Assembly (NCBI GenBank): GCA_964631175.1
Contig: CAZVWH010000072.1
Coordinates: 1-14,957, forward strand
Source of the DNA: CAZVWH01 sp964631175
GTDB lineage: Bacteria > Planctomycetota > Phycisphaerae > Sedimentisphaerales > Anaerobacaceae
DNA length: 14,957 nt
Direction: 5' to 3'
This document shows positions 1 through 7,396 of this stretch, piece after piece. A program made the translations under genes and the position numbers. Under the pieces are notes generated by a model. That model did not search any database and was not told the origin of the DNA. It worked only from the letters and a program-made list of their open reading frames with translations. Every line of letters begins with the position of its first letter. Within the stretch, counting starts at the first letter, position 1.

Positions 1-61
1 ATCTGCAAGTCTTTAAAGCTTTTTATTTTCGTGCTCGAATTTTGACTCATCAGATGGTCTA

Positions 62-117
62 TGCTAAATGCTAAATACTATTCACTAACTACTATTCACT
101 AACTACTATTCACTAAA
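62..117. repeat. Heptameric tandem repeat (NACTANN type)
   Basis: Eight consecutive 7-base units run without a break in register: two TGCTAAA units, then alternating TACTATT and CACTAAC/CACTAAA units. The 14-base pair of units (77-90) recurs at 91-104 and 105-118. No coding function is likely. Other gaps of the window carry tracts with the same period but different sequence. Confidence 0.85.
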
Positions 118-155
118 TAAGTATTGCAAAATTGCTGCTAAAAGTCAAGAAGCAT

Positions 156-234
156 GAATTCGTAACTCGACGCTCGATGTTTGTAATTGACAATTGGATT
201 AAAATGAACATCGAGTATCCGGCATCGAGGTTCG
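156..234. repeat. Degenerate heptameric repeat (NNNNTCG type)
   Basis: Six units of 7 bases at 156-197 (GAATTCG, TAACTCG, ACGCTCG and three more diverged) and four at 207-234 (AACATCG, AGTATCC, GGCATCG, AGGTTCG) share TCG or a variant at positions 5-7. A 9-base spacer (198-206) separates the blocks. The arms CTCGATGTT (173-181) and AACATCGAG (207-215) form a perfect inverted repeat across the tract. Confidence 0.6.
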
Positions 235-274
235 GTAGGGTAGGGCTAGCCCCACCAATTTCTTTAAAGGTGGG
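235..274. repeat. GTAGGG-type palindromic repeat
   Basis: GTAGGG TAGGGCTAGCCCCACC followed by AATTTCT closely matches, in opposite orientation, the hairpin at 2876-2892 and its flank (GGTAGGG TGGGC TAT GCCCACC ATTTCT on the minus strand). It has a GGG-CTAG-CCC core, and CCCACC (251-256) can alternatively pair with GGTGGG (269-274). Two related copies in 3 kb mark a dispersed palindromic repeat family. Confidence 0.6.
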
Positions 275-344
275 CTATTTATTCCTGCATAAATATCGCA
301 GATTCCAAGGGAAATAATAAAACATAAAAAGTATAGAACAACAA

Positions 345-418
345 TGTCATTCCCGCGAAGGCGGGAATCCAGCTATTTTAATAGCGTTTTCTGGACTCCT
401 GCTTCCGCAGGAGTGACA
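345..418. repeat. Composite inverted repeat, MITE/REP-like
   Basis: A 28-base left arm (345-372, starting TGTCATTCCCGCG) and a 28-base right arm (391-418, ending GGAGTGACA) are imperfect inverted copies, about 23 of 28 positions matching. They flank an 18-base AT-rich core that itself contains CTATT-TTA-ATAG. Each arm is also a hairpin (CCCGC-GAAG-GCGGG; CTCCTGC-TTCC-GCAGGAG). The two-hairpin layout is typical of REP-like or non-autonomous elements. It lies about 95 bases past the rnr stop and could act as its terminator. Confidence 0.7.
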
Positions 419-513
419 AATCTAAACAATTCCTATTAACATTAGTTTTACTGGTATCAATAAAGTCCACCCTACATTTCTCTGTATTGCATATTGAATA
501 TAAAGCATAAGAT

Positions 514-2709
514 TTATCTTTTAGTTTTTCGCTTTCGTTTTTTGGGCTTCCTTACTCTTTTGCCATCCCTTCGGCTGACTGGGCTTGTTAAAGGTTCTAT
601 AGGCGCCAAATTTAACTGACGCGCGGGGACATTCACCGAAACAATTCGGACTTTTATGGCTTGGCCCAAACGAATGCTAAGGCCGGTATGCAGGCCGACG
701 ACGCACTGGACTCTTGCATCGTATTTCCACTGGTCTGGTCCCAAATCGACCATCTGAATGAGGCCTTCTATGCCGAGCTTTCGTGATTGTACAAATACGC
801 CAAAATTAGTCAGGCCAGTGACAACGCAATCAAGCTCGTCACCAAGTTTCTTGCTCAACATTTGTAATATCAGCACCGTCGTCAGCTCTCTTTCGGCGTC
901 CTCGGACCGCTGCTCGGTAAAGGTGATGTGTTTGCCTATTTCAACCAAGTTTAGACCGGCTGCAATTTGTTTGGCTGTGTCCATACGATTCTCAAGATAG
1001 CACTGCAAAACACGATGAACGAGCAGGTCTGCATATCGGCGTATGGGACTGGTAAAGTGGCAATAGTGAGTTGAGGCCAGCGCGAAATGGCCGATGTGTT
1101 GTGGTGCGTACTGCGCTTTTTCAAAACTTCGCAGGACTACTAAATTCACCGCTAAAGCACAATCTGCACCTTCAACCGTAGCTAACAAATTTTGTATAGC
1201 TTTTCGATCCGGATTCCGGGGCAGAGTAAATCCTAACGCTCTGACGAGCACAGCCAGGTTTTTCATACTCAAGGCATCCGGCTCCGGATGAATCCGCCGA
1301 ATGAAGGGGACGTTGAGCCTGTCCAAAAGTGAAGCGACAGCCTCGTTGGCCTCCACCATGAACATCTCGATTATTGTATGTGGGTAGCTGTCATCAGCAG
1401 GATGTGCATCGACTACACGTCCGGATTTGTCCATTACTAATTCCGTCTCAGGCAGCGCAAGATGTATCATGCCATTTTTTGTTCGCCGCTCTTCAATCAC
1501 GCCAGCGAGTGTCCCCATATCTCTTAGTAGCTCAATCACTTCTTTTCTTACGCCCTTGGTATGGCCTTTCAAAGTCCTGTCGGCTTGTTCGTAAGACAGA
1601 CGCTGAGTCGAGCACATAATACTATTGGCAAATCTACGGGATTTGACATTGCCTTGCTCGTCGTATGTTAAATAAACACTTTTAACAAACCGCTTCTGGC
1701 CCGGCTGAAGACTACAGATTCCATTGCTTAAAACTTCCGGAAGCATCGGAATAGTTCTACCGGGCAGATAGACGCTGTTACCACGAGTTTGTGCTTCTTT
1801 ATCCAGCAGCGAATCCGGCGGGATGAAATTACCGACATCGGCAATGTGAATACCCAGCACCCAGTTGCCATTAGAATCTTTCTCCAGGCTTATCGCATCG
1901 TCAAAATCTTTCGCATCAGCCGGGTCGATGGTTATGATTACTTTTTCCGTTATATCCTCTCGGCCATCGATCTGCTCCGGATTAAATTCGGCGGCGGCTT
2001 CGCGAGTCTGCTCGATGCAATTAGAATCAAATTCGCCTGGCAGGTGATATTGGGCAGTTATTGATTTTATCTCGGTTTCATATTGACCCTGCTTGCCCAG
2101 GACTTCGATTATTACGCCACGCGCCAGATATTTTTCTGTAGGCCAGTGGAGTATTTCGACTACAACTTTATCTTTTTGCTTAGCACCTTTTGCGGTGACA
2201 TCATCGACGCTGATTGGCTCGAAGAAAGCGGATCCATCCGGCTGGACAAGCCAGCCTTCCGGGTGTTTCAACAGTGTTCCAACGAATCTGTTTTGTGCTC
2301 TTTGGAGGACTTGAATTACCTCGCCGGTGAGCCGCATTTGTCCGCTGCGTTTGCCTTTCCTTTTGACTTTTACGATGACGATGTCGCCAGTCATCGCGTC
2401 GGATGTAGCGTCCGGCGGAATGAATAAATCGCCATGCGAATTGGGATCGCGTGGTATTACAAAGCCAAAGCCCTTCGGATTTGCACGGAATGTTCCTACT
2501 ATCTGACCGGCCAGTGAAGGCAGAGTTACTGAATTGCCGGCCCCTATTACCACGTGTCCAGCCTGACGGAGCTGGTTGAAGGCGGCTTTGAACTGCGGAT
2601 AATCTTCGCAGCTTACGCCTATCGCCTTAGCCAACTGAGCGAGTTTCTGTGGCTTGTAATCGGCGTGCTTTAATAATTTAATTATTCGTTCTTTAAAAAT
2701 TTCCGGCAT
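514..2709 (-). CDS. rnr: Ribonuclease R (3'-5' exoribonuclease)
   Basis: A 731-residue RNase R that degrades structured RNA processively from the 3' end in the cytoplasm. Residues 1-65 form a winged-helix-like N-terminus. Cold-shock/OB folds follow, with FRANPKGFGFVIPRD near 74-88 and DLFIPP at 94-99. The RNB catalytic domain begins near 250; D262, D268, D270 and D271 in the IDPADAKDFDDA motif match the magnesium-binding aspartates of the family. HIADV (288-292) and FTSPIRRYADLLVHR (552-566) are further RNB signatures. A C-terminal S1 domain (about 620-705) precedes a highly basic tail ending in KKRKRKTKR, common in RNase R. Length is normal. The ATG at 2709 fits the N-terminus, but no Shine-Dalgarno sequence precedes it. 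The leader (2728-2843) is a repeat array able to form a long stem-loop. rpsT lies upstream on the same strand. Confidence 0.96.
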   Translation of the reverse strand: MPEIFKERIIKLLKHADYKPQKLAQLAKAIGVSCEDYPQFKAAFNQLRQAGHVVIGAGNSVTLPSLAGQIVGTFRANPKGFGFVIPRDPNSHGDLFIPPDATSDAMTGDIVIVKVKRKGKRSGQMRLTGEVIQVLQRAQNRFVGTLLKHPEGWLVQPDGSAFFEPISVDDVTAKGAKQKDKVVVEILHWPTEKYLARGVIIEVLGKQGQYETEIKSITAQYHLPGEFDSNCIEQTREAAAEFNPEQIDGREDITEKVIITIDPADAKDFDDAISLEKDSNGNWVLGIHIADVGNFIPPDSLLDKEAQTRGNSVYLPGRTIPMLPEVLSNGICSLQPGQKRFVKSVYLTYDEQGNVKSRRFANSIMCSTQRLSYEQADRTLKGHTKGVRKEVIELLRDMGTLAGVIEERRTKNGMIHLALPETELVMDKSGRVVDAHPADDSYPHTIIEMFMVEANEAVASLLDRLNVPFIRRIHPEPDALSMKNLAVLVRALGFTLPRNPDRKAIQNLLATVEGADCALAVNLVVLRSFEKAQYAPQHIGHFALASTHYCHFTSPIRRYADLLVHRVLQCYLENRMDTAKQIAAGLNLVEIGKHITFTEQRSEDAERELTTVLILQMLSKKLGDELDCVVTGLTNFGVFVQSRKLGIEGLIQMVDLGPDQWKYDARVQCVVGLHTGLSIRLGQAIKVRIVSVNVPARQLNLAPIEPLTSPVSRRDGKRVRKPKKRKRKTKR

Positions 2710-2727
2710 TTGGAAGTTTGTTAGATT

Positions 2728-2843
2728 ATCAGAAAATCAGGTTATCAGATAGTGGATATCAAAGTATCAGGGTATCAGATTAACTTTTTTTCTGGTCTCC
2801 TGATAGCTCGATTACCTGCATCCTGATTTTCTGATGACCTGAT
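2728..2843. repeat. Octameric repeat forming a long stem-loop upstream of rnr
   Basis: Five ATCAG words on the left (starts 2728, 2736, 2744, 2766, 2774; spacing mostly 8) face four CTGAT words on the right (starts 2800, 2823, 2831, 2839; last three spaced 8). ATCAGAAAATCAGG (2728-2741) and CCTGATTTTCTGAT (2822-2835) are perfect 14-base inverted copies, so an RNA from either strand can fold into a long stem. The array begins 19 bases upstream of the rnr start codon and fills most of the rpsT-rnr gap. Confidence 0.8.
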
Positions 2844-2875
2844 TTCCATTTTTCCATAACGGTAGTTACAGAAAT

Positions 2876-2892
2876 GGTGGGCATAGCCCACC
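2876..2892. repeat. GGTGGGC/GCCCACC hairpin downstream of rpsT
   Basis: GGTGGGC-ATA-GCCCACC is a perfect 7-base-pair hairpin just past the rpsT stop. It could stop rpsT transcription, although no U-run follows on the minus strand. With its flanks it matches the repeat at 235-274 in opposite orientation, so it is probably a dispersed element placed at a gene end. Confidence 0.55.
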
Positions 2893-2911
2893 CTACCTGA
2901 AATGATTGTAC

Positions 2912-3187
2912 TTATCCCTTCTTAGCCTTTATCTGATTAAGTTTTTTGGCAAGGCGTGATTTTTTTCGTGCAGCGGTTCTTTTGTGCATTGTACTTGTAG
3001 CAGCGGTTTTGTCCAGCTTCTGTGCCACAAGCCGATACTGCTCGCTCGCTCCTTCCACATCGCCGCTACTCATAGCCGTCTCTAAATGTTTGATTTGTGT
3101 CTTGAACTGGCTTTTACGCGCACGATTAATCGTTCTTTTTTTGGTGTTTTGCCTGATTCTTTTCTTAGCTGATAACGAATGTGCCAC
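2912..3187 (-). CDS. rpsT: 30S ribosomal protein S20
   Basis: A 91-residue, strongly basic, Ala/Lys/Arg-rich helical protein. Its N-terminus (HSLSAKKRIRQNTKKRTIN) and the later TAAATSTMHKRTAARKKSRL segment are diagnostic of S20, which binds 16S rRNA early in small-subunit assembly. Length is normal. Translation starts at a GTG codon (3187-3185), chosen because a perfect AGGAGG lies five bases upstream. The ATPase gene ends 55 bases upstream on the same strand, so rpsT may be read from the ATPase/TPR operon or from its own unrecognised promoter; no good -35/-10 pair is seen in the gap. Confidence 0.96.
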   Translation of the reverse strand: MAHSLSAKKRIRQNTKKRTINRARKSQFKTQIKHLETAMSSGDVEGASEQYRLVAQKLDKTAATSTMHKRTAARKKSRLAKKLNQIKAKKG

Positions 3188-3192
3188 TATAG

Positions 3193-3198
3193 CCTCCT
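3193..3198 (-). promoter_or_regulatory. Ribosome binding site deciding the rpsT GTG start
   Basis: The plus-strand CCTCCT reads AGGAGG on the minus strand, five bases before the GTG start. It is among the strongest Shine-Dalgarno sequences of the window and fixes the non-ATG start. Confidence 0.85.
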
Positions 3199-3242
3199 AA
3201 AATTAACGTTCTTAGGCTCTTCGGTAATCTGACTTTAACAGA

Positions 3243-4442
3243 TCACTTCTTATTTTTTTCTTTATATAGTAACCACACGAACAAGTGATAGAGCGGATTC
3301 ACAAATTTGTATTCACCTCTCATCTGGCCTTCGACAATAATTCCAAGCCCCTTTGTTTTTCGCAAGAAGTTGTCTAAATTTTTTTGCTCTTTTTCTTCAA
3401 GTTCTTTGAGTATTTCACCGCGTGTAAAAGTTATGCCAACAGGTAACTTTCTTGCTATTCTTCTGAAAATGGAAGAATAAGTTTTATTCCTTAAAACACC
3501 GGTTACCTGTTCATTGATGTACCTTCTGCCTGCAATCCGTGCAGCCTCCATAATACCGGCTCTTGCATCAATTTCACTTATTTTGTTGTCTGTGTCCTGC
3601 CAAAAAACAGTGTCGCCAATCTCATGCATTAACATAGGCAAACCACCTGACAATTGTACCATTAAAGAAAGTGCGTCACTTGAAATTGTTATGCCTTGTC
3701 TGCTGAACATTTTCTCAAAGAACTCTTCTGATTCGCTATTGCTCATAATCGGCAAGTCAATAACATCGAAAATTCTGGCTACTGATGGCTGGTGTTTTAT
3801 TAGGTCCGCTCGTCTTTCCTCCAAACCGACAAGAACCAGAAAAATCGGAAGGGGCTTACCAGAAGTAGCTAATTCATCAACAAAACTTTTTAGAAAAGGA
3901 GAAAATTGCGGAATATCGGTGAGGCCGTTGACATCATCTAGTATGAGAAGCAATCCTTTCTTGTCACTATCTTTGACCTCTTCATATATTTTTCTCAAAA
4001 TCGGTAGAAAATTGTTCACTAAAGTTCGTAGCTGTTCTTTATCTTTTGTAAATTCAATCTCTACGCCAAAGAGCGTTACTCCTTTTATATAACTACTAAA
4101 TCCTTTCTTTAATTTTTCAAATAAGGATTTATCTGTGCAGTCCTGCAATAGTCTCTGGAAAATTTCACCCATCATATCCTCTAAGGTGGCAATCCCACCC
4201 AAATGGCAGTGACTGCCTATCAGGCTGTATTCCTTCTCGGCAATAAATCGAATGAATCCGGCAAGAGAGCTTTTTCCAATGCCGCGCTGTCCGGCTATGA
4301 AAATATTCTCATTTCTGCCTGAGAGCGTCTGCCTTATGGCTCTCTCGAACCTTTCGATTTCTTTCCGTCTGGCAACAAAATACTCCACGGGAACGGGCCT
4401 GCCCGGGGTAAAAGGACTTTCTTTTGAAATTATATCTACCAT
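3243..4442 (-). CDS. AAA/STAND-like P-loop ATPase with C-terminal winged-helix-like domain
   Basis: A 399-residue ATP-binding protein of the AAA_16/Orc1-Cdc6-like type. Visible features: a lead-in FVARRKEIERFERAI (22-36), typical before such NTPase domains; Walker A GQRGIGKSS (51-59); Walker B LLLILDD (164-170); a sensor-1-like strand FLVLVGLEER (201-210); and a sensor-2-like GGLPMLMHEIGD (266-277). Residues about 310-395 look like a winged helix (GITFTRGEILKEL; GLGIIVEGQ; YKFVNPLYHLFVWLL). There is no signal peptide or membrane segment, so a cytoplasmic role is expected. The start codon follows the TPR gene's stop after a single base (TAA-A-ATG), implying translational coupling. Codon use is more AT-rich than in the TPR gene. 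The biological role is unknown; family members act as switch or scaffold ATPases. ATPase call is firm, function is not. Confidence 0.85.
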   Translation of the reverse strand: MVDIISKESPFTPGRPVPVEYFVARRKEIERFERAIRQTLSGRNENIFIAGQRGIGKSSLAGFIRFIAEKEYSLIGSHCHLGGIATLEDMMGEIFQRLLQDCTDKSLFEKLKKGFSSYIKGVTLFGVEIEFTKDKEQLRTLVNNFLPILRKIYEEVKDSDKKGLLLILDDVNGLTDIPQFSPFLKSFVDELATSGKPLPIFLVLVGLEERRADLIKHQPSVARIFDVIDLPIMSNSESEEFFEKMFSRQGITISSDALSLMVQLSGGLPMLMHEIGDTVFWQDTDNKISEIDARAGIMEAARIAGRRYINEQVTGVLRNKTYSSIFRRIARKLPVGITFTRGEILKELEEKEQKNLDNFLRKTKGLGIIVEGQMRGEYKFVNPLYHLFVWLLYKEKNKK

Positions 4443-4443
4443 T

Positions 4444-5841
4444 TTATTTTTCTTTTTGACTTTGCCGTAACTTATCTACTCGCTGGCCGACATCTTTGTA
4501 TGCAAAATCAATCTGAGCAATCCTACGATAAATTTCCAGCGCCTTTTCTGCATCGCCGTTATCTTCATGAGCGCGACCCAGATTGTACCGCAGCTCTTTG
4601 GCTATATTGTCATCTTTTATCTCATAAGACTCTATCGCTCTGGCAAAGACATCGATCGCATCTGTAAGCCAGCCCTTCAAGTAAAAGCACAAGCCTATTT
4701 TATCCATCGCTGCAATCTTTCGCCTCGGATCTTTTTGGGCCTCCTGGAATAATGGTATTGCCTCATCGTAGCGTTTATTTGGAAGCAGACAATTACCGTA
4801 ATCATACTTGGCCTGCAGGTCGGTTGGATAGTTCTCTACACAAAGTCGATAATGCTCTAATTCGATGTTGTTTAATTGCGTCAATAACCCTTCAACTTTG
4901 GACTTGGCTTCGGCGTTATCAGGATGAGCTTGCCGCGCTGCTTTTGCTCCTCTTATTTTATGTTTGAGCCAGCCTATTCTCAATTGGCCGGCACGCTGTT
5001 CAAAACTAAAATCGCTTGTATTTTTATAGGCATTTTCCAGCAGCTCTATGGCCTCATTTTGGGCCTCGCCGGTTTGCAAATCTGACAGGGCTTGGACTAA
5101 TTTGAATACACTTCTTGGCCGATCCGGATTTTGAGCTATTTCTTCTCGGGCCTGCTTGACCGCTAAGAGGCGGTAATCTTCGCTCTTGACGACGCCCTGG
5201 GTGGCTTGAAGCATTTCCTGGCCTTCGCGGTCTTTAATAGATTGTCTAAAATCGCCTTGCTGGTCGTATTTGCCCGAGGCCATAGTCAATTCGGCTGAGA
5301 GGTTCTTAAACTCATCTGCTAAATCTTTATCCTGAGGTTTAATCCTGCACGCACGTTGGCAGGCGGCAAGTGCTTTGCCGAATTGCCCCAAAGCCGCGTA
5401 TGAATCCTTCAACAGGATATAAGTGTGCAAAGAAGGCTTATCAGCGGCATTATTAGTCTGGAAGATTAGGTTGGCAATCCAATCAGCCGTTCTTTTATAA
5501 TCGCCTGCAATCGCTGCTTTCAGCATGGCCTCGGCGTACGGCAGATGGTCAGGGTCTTTTGCAAAAAGGTACTCGGCATTTAGCAACTGCTCAAGGGGAG
5601 TCTTGCCTCGCAGACGTTTTACTCTTTCCATCATGGAAGGCTTTTGGCCACCTTTTCCCTTTCGGTGCAAAGCTAATTCGCAGAGCGGCAAATGTCCTTC
5701 TTCCAGCGCATCAGGGGCACAATTTAAACCGCCGAGGTACATTTCGATTGCATAATCGAAGTTTCCTGACTCCGCTGCTTCCTGGGCCCTTTCAAAAAAA
5801 ACCCCGGCACTGGCGAGTTCTTCATTGTTCATTTCTTGCAT
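4444..5841 (-). CDS. Tetratricopeptide-repeat protein of unknown function
   Basis: A 465-residue soluble helical-repeat protein without signal peptide or membrane segment. TPR-like pairs of helices are visible at about 10-43 (FFERAQEAAESGNFDYAIEM), 137-170 (LLKDSYAALGQFGKALAACQ), 340-370 (YDYGNCLLPNKRYDEAIPLF), 375-405 (IGLCFYLKGWLTDAIDVFAR) and 412-446 (YNLGRAHEDNGDAEKALEIY). The middle part, 175-330, is charged helical sequence with no clear repeat. TPR arrays bind partner proteins, so this may be the adaptor for the co-transcribed ATPase. The ATG at 5841 is used here; ATG at 5832 (codon 4) is an equal alternative, and neither has a clear Shine-Dalgarno. It is first in its minus-strand transcription unit, with a promoter at 5889-5916. 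Confidence 0.85.
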   Translation of the reverse strand: MQEMNNEELASAGVFFERAQEAAESGNFDYAIEMYLGGLNCAPDALEEGHLPLCELALHRKGKGGQKPSMMERVKRLRGKTPLEQLLNAEYLFAKDPDHLPYAEAMLKAAIAGDYKRTADWIANLIFQTNNAADKPSLHTYILLKDSYAALGQFGKALAACQRACRIKPQDKDLADEFKNLSAELTMASGKYDQQGDFRQSIKDREGQEMLQATQGVVKSEDYRLLAVKQAREEIAQNPDRPRSVFKLVQALSDLQTGEAQNEAIELLENAYKNTSDFSFEQRAGQLRIGWLKHKIRGAKAARQAHPDNAEAKSKVEGLLTQLNNIELEHYRLCVENYPTDLQAKYDYGNCLLPNKRYDEAIPLFQEAQKDPRRKIAAMDKIGLCFYLKGWLTDAIDVFARAIESYEIKDDNIAKELRYNLGRAHEDNGDAEKALEIYRRIAQIDFAYKDVGQRVDKLRQSQKEK

Positions 5842-5888
5842 ATATTTTAACTGATTACCATTTTTTACATGTCTTGCAGTACGTGCTT

Positions 5889-5916
5889 ATCGTAATGCCC
5901 GGCTTGGGTTTGTCAA
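5889..5916 (-). promoter_or_regulatory. Predicted promoter of the TPR-ATPase unit
   Basis: On the minus strand TTGACA (5916-5911, perfect -35) is followed after 16 bases by TACGAT (5894-5889, 4 of 6 matches to TATAAT). The start would lie near 5882, giving a leader of about 41 bases. It is back to back with the glyA promoter. Confidence 0.5.
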
Positions 5917-5924
5917 CAAAATAC

Positions 5925-5953
5925 TTGTATAGAAACTCAAGCTATGCTATAAG
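5925..5953 (+). promoter_or_regulatory. Predicted sigma-70-type promoter of glyA
   Basis: TTGTAT (5925-5930), a 17-base spacer and TATAAG (5948-5953) are properly spaced. Transcription would begin near 5960 and leave a leader of about 66 bases. No riboswitch-like structure is evident in it. Confidence 0.6.
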
Positions 5954-6025
5954 AAGCAAAAACATCTAATTGTATATACGACAGCACAGATTCAGCTATA
6001 AGAATAAAACGAAGGGAGTATAAAT

Positions 6026-7294
6026 ATGACAATAGCTCTCGAGCAGTATGACCCACAGATTTATGAGCTGATAAGGCAGGAAAGTGCGCGCCAGAGTGGA
6101 TCGATTCGCCTTATCCCCTCGGAGAACTACGTATCCAGAGCTGTAATGCAGGCCTCCGGAAGCTGTCTTACCAACAAATATTCCGAGGGCTACCCCGGCA
6201 AAAGATATTACGAGGGCCAGCAGGTAACCGACCTTATCGAAAGAATGGCTCAGCAGCGCGCGAAAAAACTGTTCAAAGCAGACCATGCAAACGTTCAGCC
6301 CTATTCCGGTTCGGTAGCAAATTTGGCTGCCTACGCAGCCTTGATAAATCCCGGCGATACGATTATGGGTATGTCCCTCGTCGATGGCGGACACCTCACG
6401 CACGGCTGGAACGTCTCCCTCACAAGCAGATTCTTCAAATCCATGCCCTATTCTGTAGATACTAAAACTGGCCGATTGGATTTTAACCGCATTGAGGAGC
6501 TGGCGAAAAAACACCATCCGAATATCATTATCTCAGGTGCCACAGCCTATCCGCGGGAGATTGACTTTGAGATATTCGGCCAGATAGCCAAGAAGGTCGG
6601 TGCGTATCATGTCAGTGACATAGCCCACATTGCTGGTCTTGTTGTAGCCGGCATTCACAACAGCCCTATACCGTATGCAGATATAGTCTCAACCACCACG
6701 CATAAGACGCTGCGGGGTGCTCGCGGCGGAATGCTGCTGTGCAAAAAAGAGCACGCCAACAAAGTCAACAGGGCGGTCTTTCCGGGCCTGCAGGGCGGCC
6801 CTCACATGCACACGCTAACAGCTATAGCCGTGGCATTAGCCGAGGCGGACACGCCGGAGTTTGTTACATACGCAAAGCAGATAGTAAAAAATGCAAAAGC
6901 TCTTGCGGGAAAGCTACTGGAGCACGGCTTTAACCTCGTCACCGGCGGAACCGACAATCATTTAATTCTAATCGATTTGCGAAACAAAAAAGTCCCCGGC
7001 AAAAAATTAGCAAAGGCTTTAGATAGGGCCGGGATCGTCACTAATTACAACACCGTGCCGAGCGACCCTGCTCCGCCGGGTAATCCGAGCGGCTTGCGTT
7101 TGGGAACGCCGGCTATTACTACGCGTGGTATGAAGGAGAAGGAGTGCGAGCAGATTGCCGGCTTGATAAACAGAGTAGTAGATAATATCGACAAAGAATC
7201 GGTTATCGAAGAGGTAGGCAAAGAGGCTTTGCTTTTATGCTCACAGTTCCCTGTGCCGGAGCACTTTATTGTAAACCATAAGAGTAATACGTGA
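6026..7294 (+). CDS. glyA: Serine hydroxymethyltransferase
   Basis: A 422-residue PLP enzyme that interconverts serine and glycine with tetrahydrofolate, supplying one-carbon units in the cytoplasm. Diagnostic stretches: IRLIPSENYVS (27-37), LTNKYSEGYPGKRYYEG (48-64), SDIAHIAGLV (197-206, with the PLP-contacting Asp and His), STTTHKTLRGARGG (222-235, PLP lysine K227), VFPGLQGGPHMHTLT (251-265) and SGLRLGTPAITTRG (355-368, substrate-carboxylate Arg). Length is normal. The ATG at 6026 has AAGGGAG (6012-6018) seven bases upstream. Residues 36-45 (VSRAVMQASG) differ from the common TSPAVLEAQG form without touching catalytic residues. The stop codon lies at the edge of a heptameric repeat, and a strong terminator follows at 7365-7396. 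No folate or glycine-cleavage genes are adjacent. Confidence 0.97.
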   Translation: MTIALEQYDPQIYELIRQESARQSGSIRLIPSENYVSRAVMQASGSCLTNKYSEGYPGKRYYEGQQVTDLIERMAQQRAKKLFKADHANVQPYSGSVANLAAYAALINPGDTIMGMSLVDGGHLTHGWNVSLTSRFFKSMPYSVDTKTGRLDFNRIEELAKKHHPNIIISGATAYPREIDFEIFGQIAKKVGAYHVSDIAHIAGLVVAGIHNSPIPYADIVSTTTHKTLRGARGGMLLCKKEHANKVNRAVFPGLQGGPHMHTLTAIAVALAEADTPEFVTYAKQIVKNAKALAGKLLEHGFNLVTGGTDNHLILIDLRNKKVPGKKLAKALDRAGIVTNYNTVPSDPAPPGNPSGLRLGTPAITTRGMKEKECEQIAGLINRVVDNIDKESVIEEVGKEALLLCSQFPVPEHFIVNHKSNT

Positions 7295-7344
7295 CGCGTG
7301 ATTTGTGGTTCGTGATGCGTGATGCGTATATCGTATATCGTATC
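7291..7344. repeat. Heptameric tandem repeat (GTGATGC type) starting in the glyA stop
   Basis: Seven successive 7-base units (GTGACGC, GTGATTT, GTGGTTC, GTGATGC twice, GTATATC twice) plus a partial GTATC run from 7291 to 7344 in perfect register. The first unit overlaps the last base of the final glyA sense codon and its TGA stop. Confidence 0.85.
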
Positions 7345-7364
7345 AAACAAAACTCCTTAATAAA

Positions 7365-7396
7365 CCCCCAGATAAATCTGGGGGCTAAATATTTTT
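7365..7396 (+). terminator. Rho-independent terminator of glyA
   Basis: CCCCCAGAT (7365-7373) pairs with ATCTGGGGG (7376-7384); the innermost pairs probably open to give a tetraloop. CTAAATATTTTT follows as the U-rich tail. It lies 71 bases after the glyA stop. Confidence 0.8.

Larger units (their letters stand above)
1..513. other. Gene-free, repeat-filled left end
   Basis: No credible gene is visible downstream of rnr. The stretch contains two heptameric repeat tracts (62-117 and 156-234), a GTAGGG-type hairpin repeat (235-274) and a composite inverted repeat (345-418), each listed separately. A 61-codon open frame at 132-317 runs through these repeats, has no ribosome binding site and no protein-like composition, so I do not call it. 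No strong U-tailed terminator is visible for rnr in 420-513; the inverted repeat at 345-418 may serve. Confidence 0.7.

Noticed and set aside
62..117. CRISPR-like array
   Set aside because: Units are 7 bases long with no spacers and no cas genes nearby.
132..317. Open frame of 61 codons in the left gap
   Set aside because: It runs through heptameric and palindromic repeats and has no ribosome binding site.
2083..2427. Open frames of up to 114 codons antisense to rnr
   Set aside because: They are the complement of a strongly conserved RNase R coding sequence and lack translation signals.
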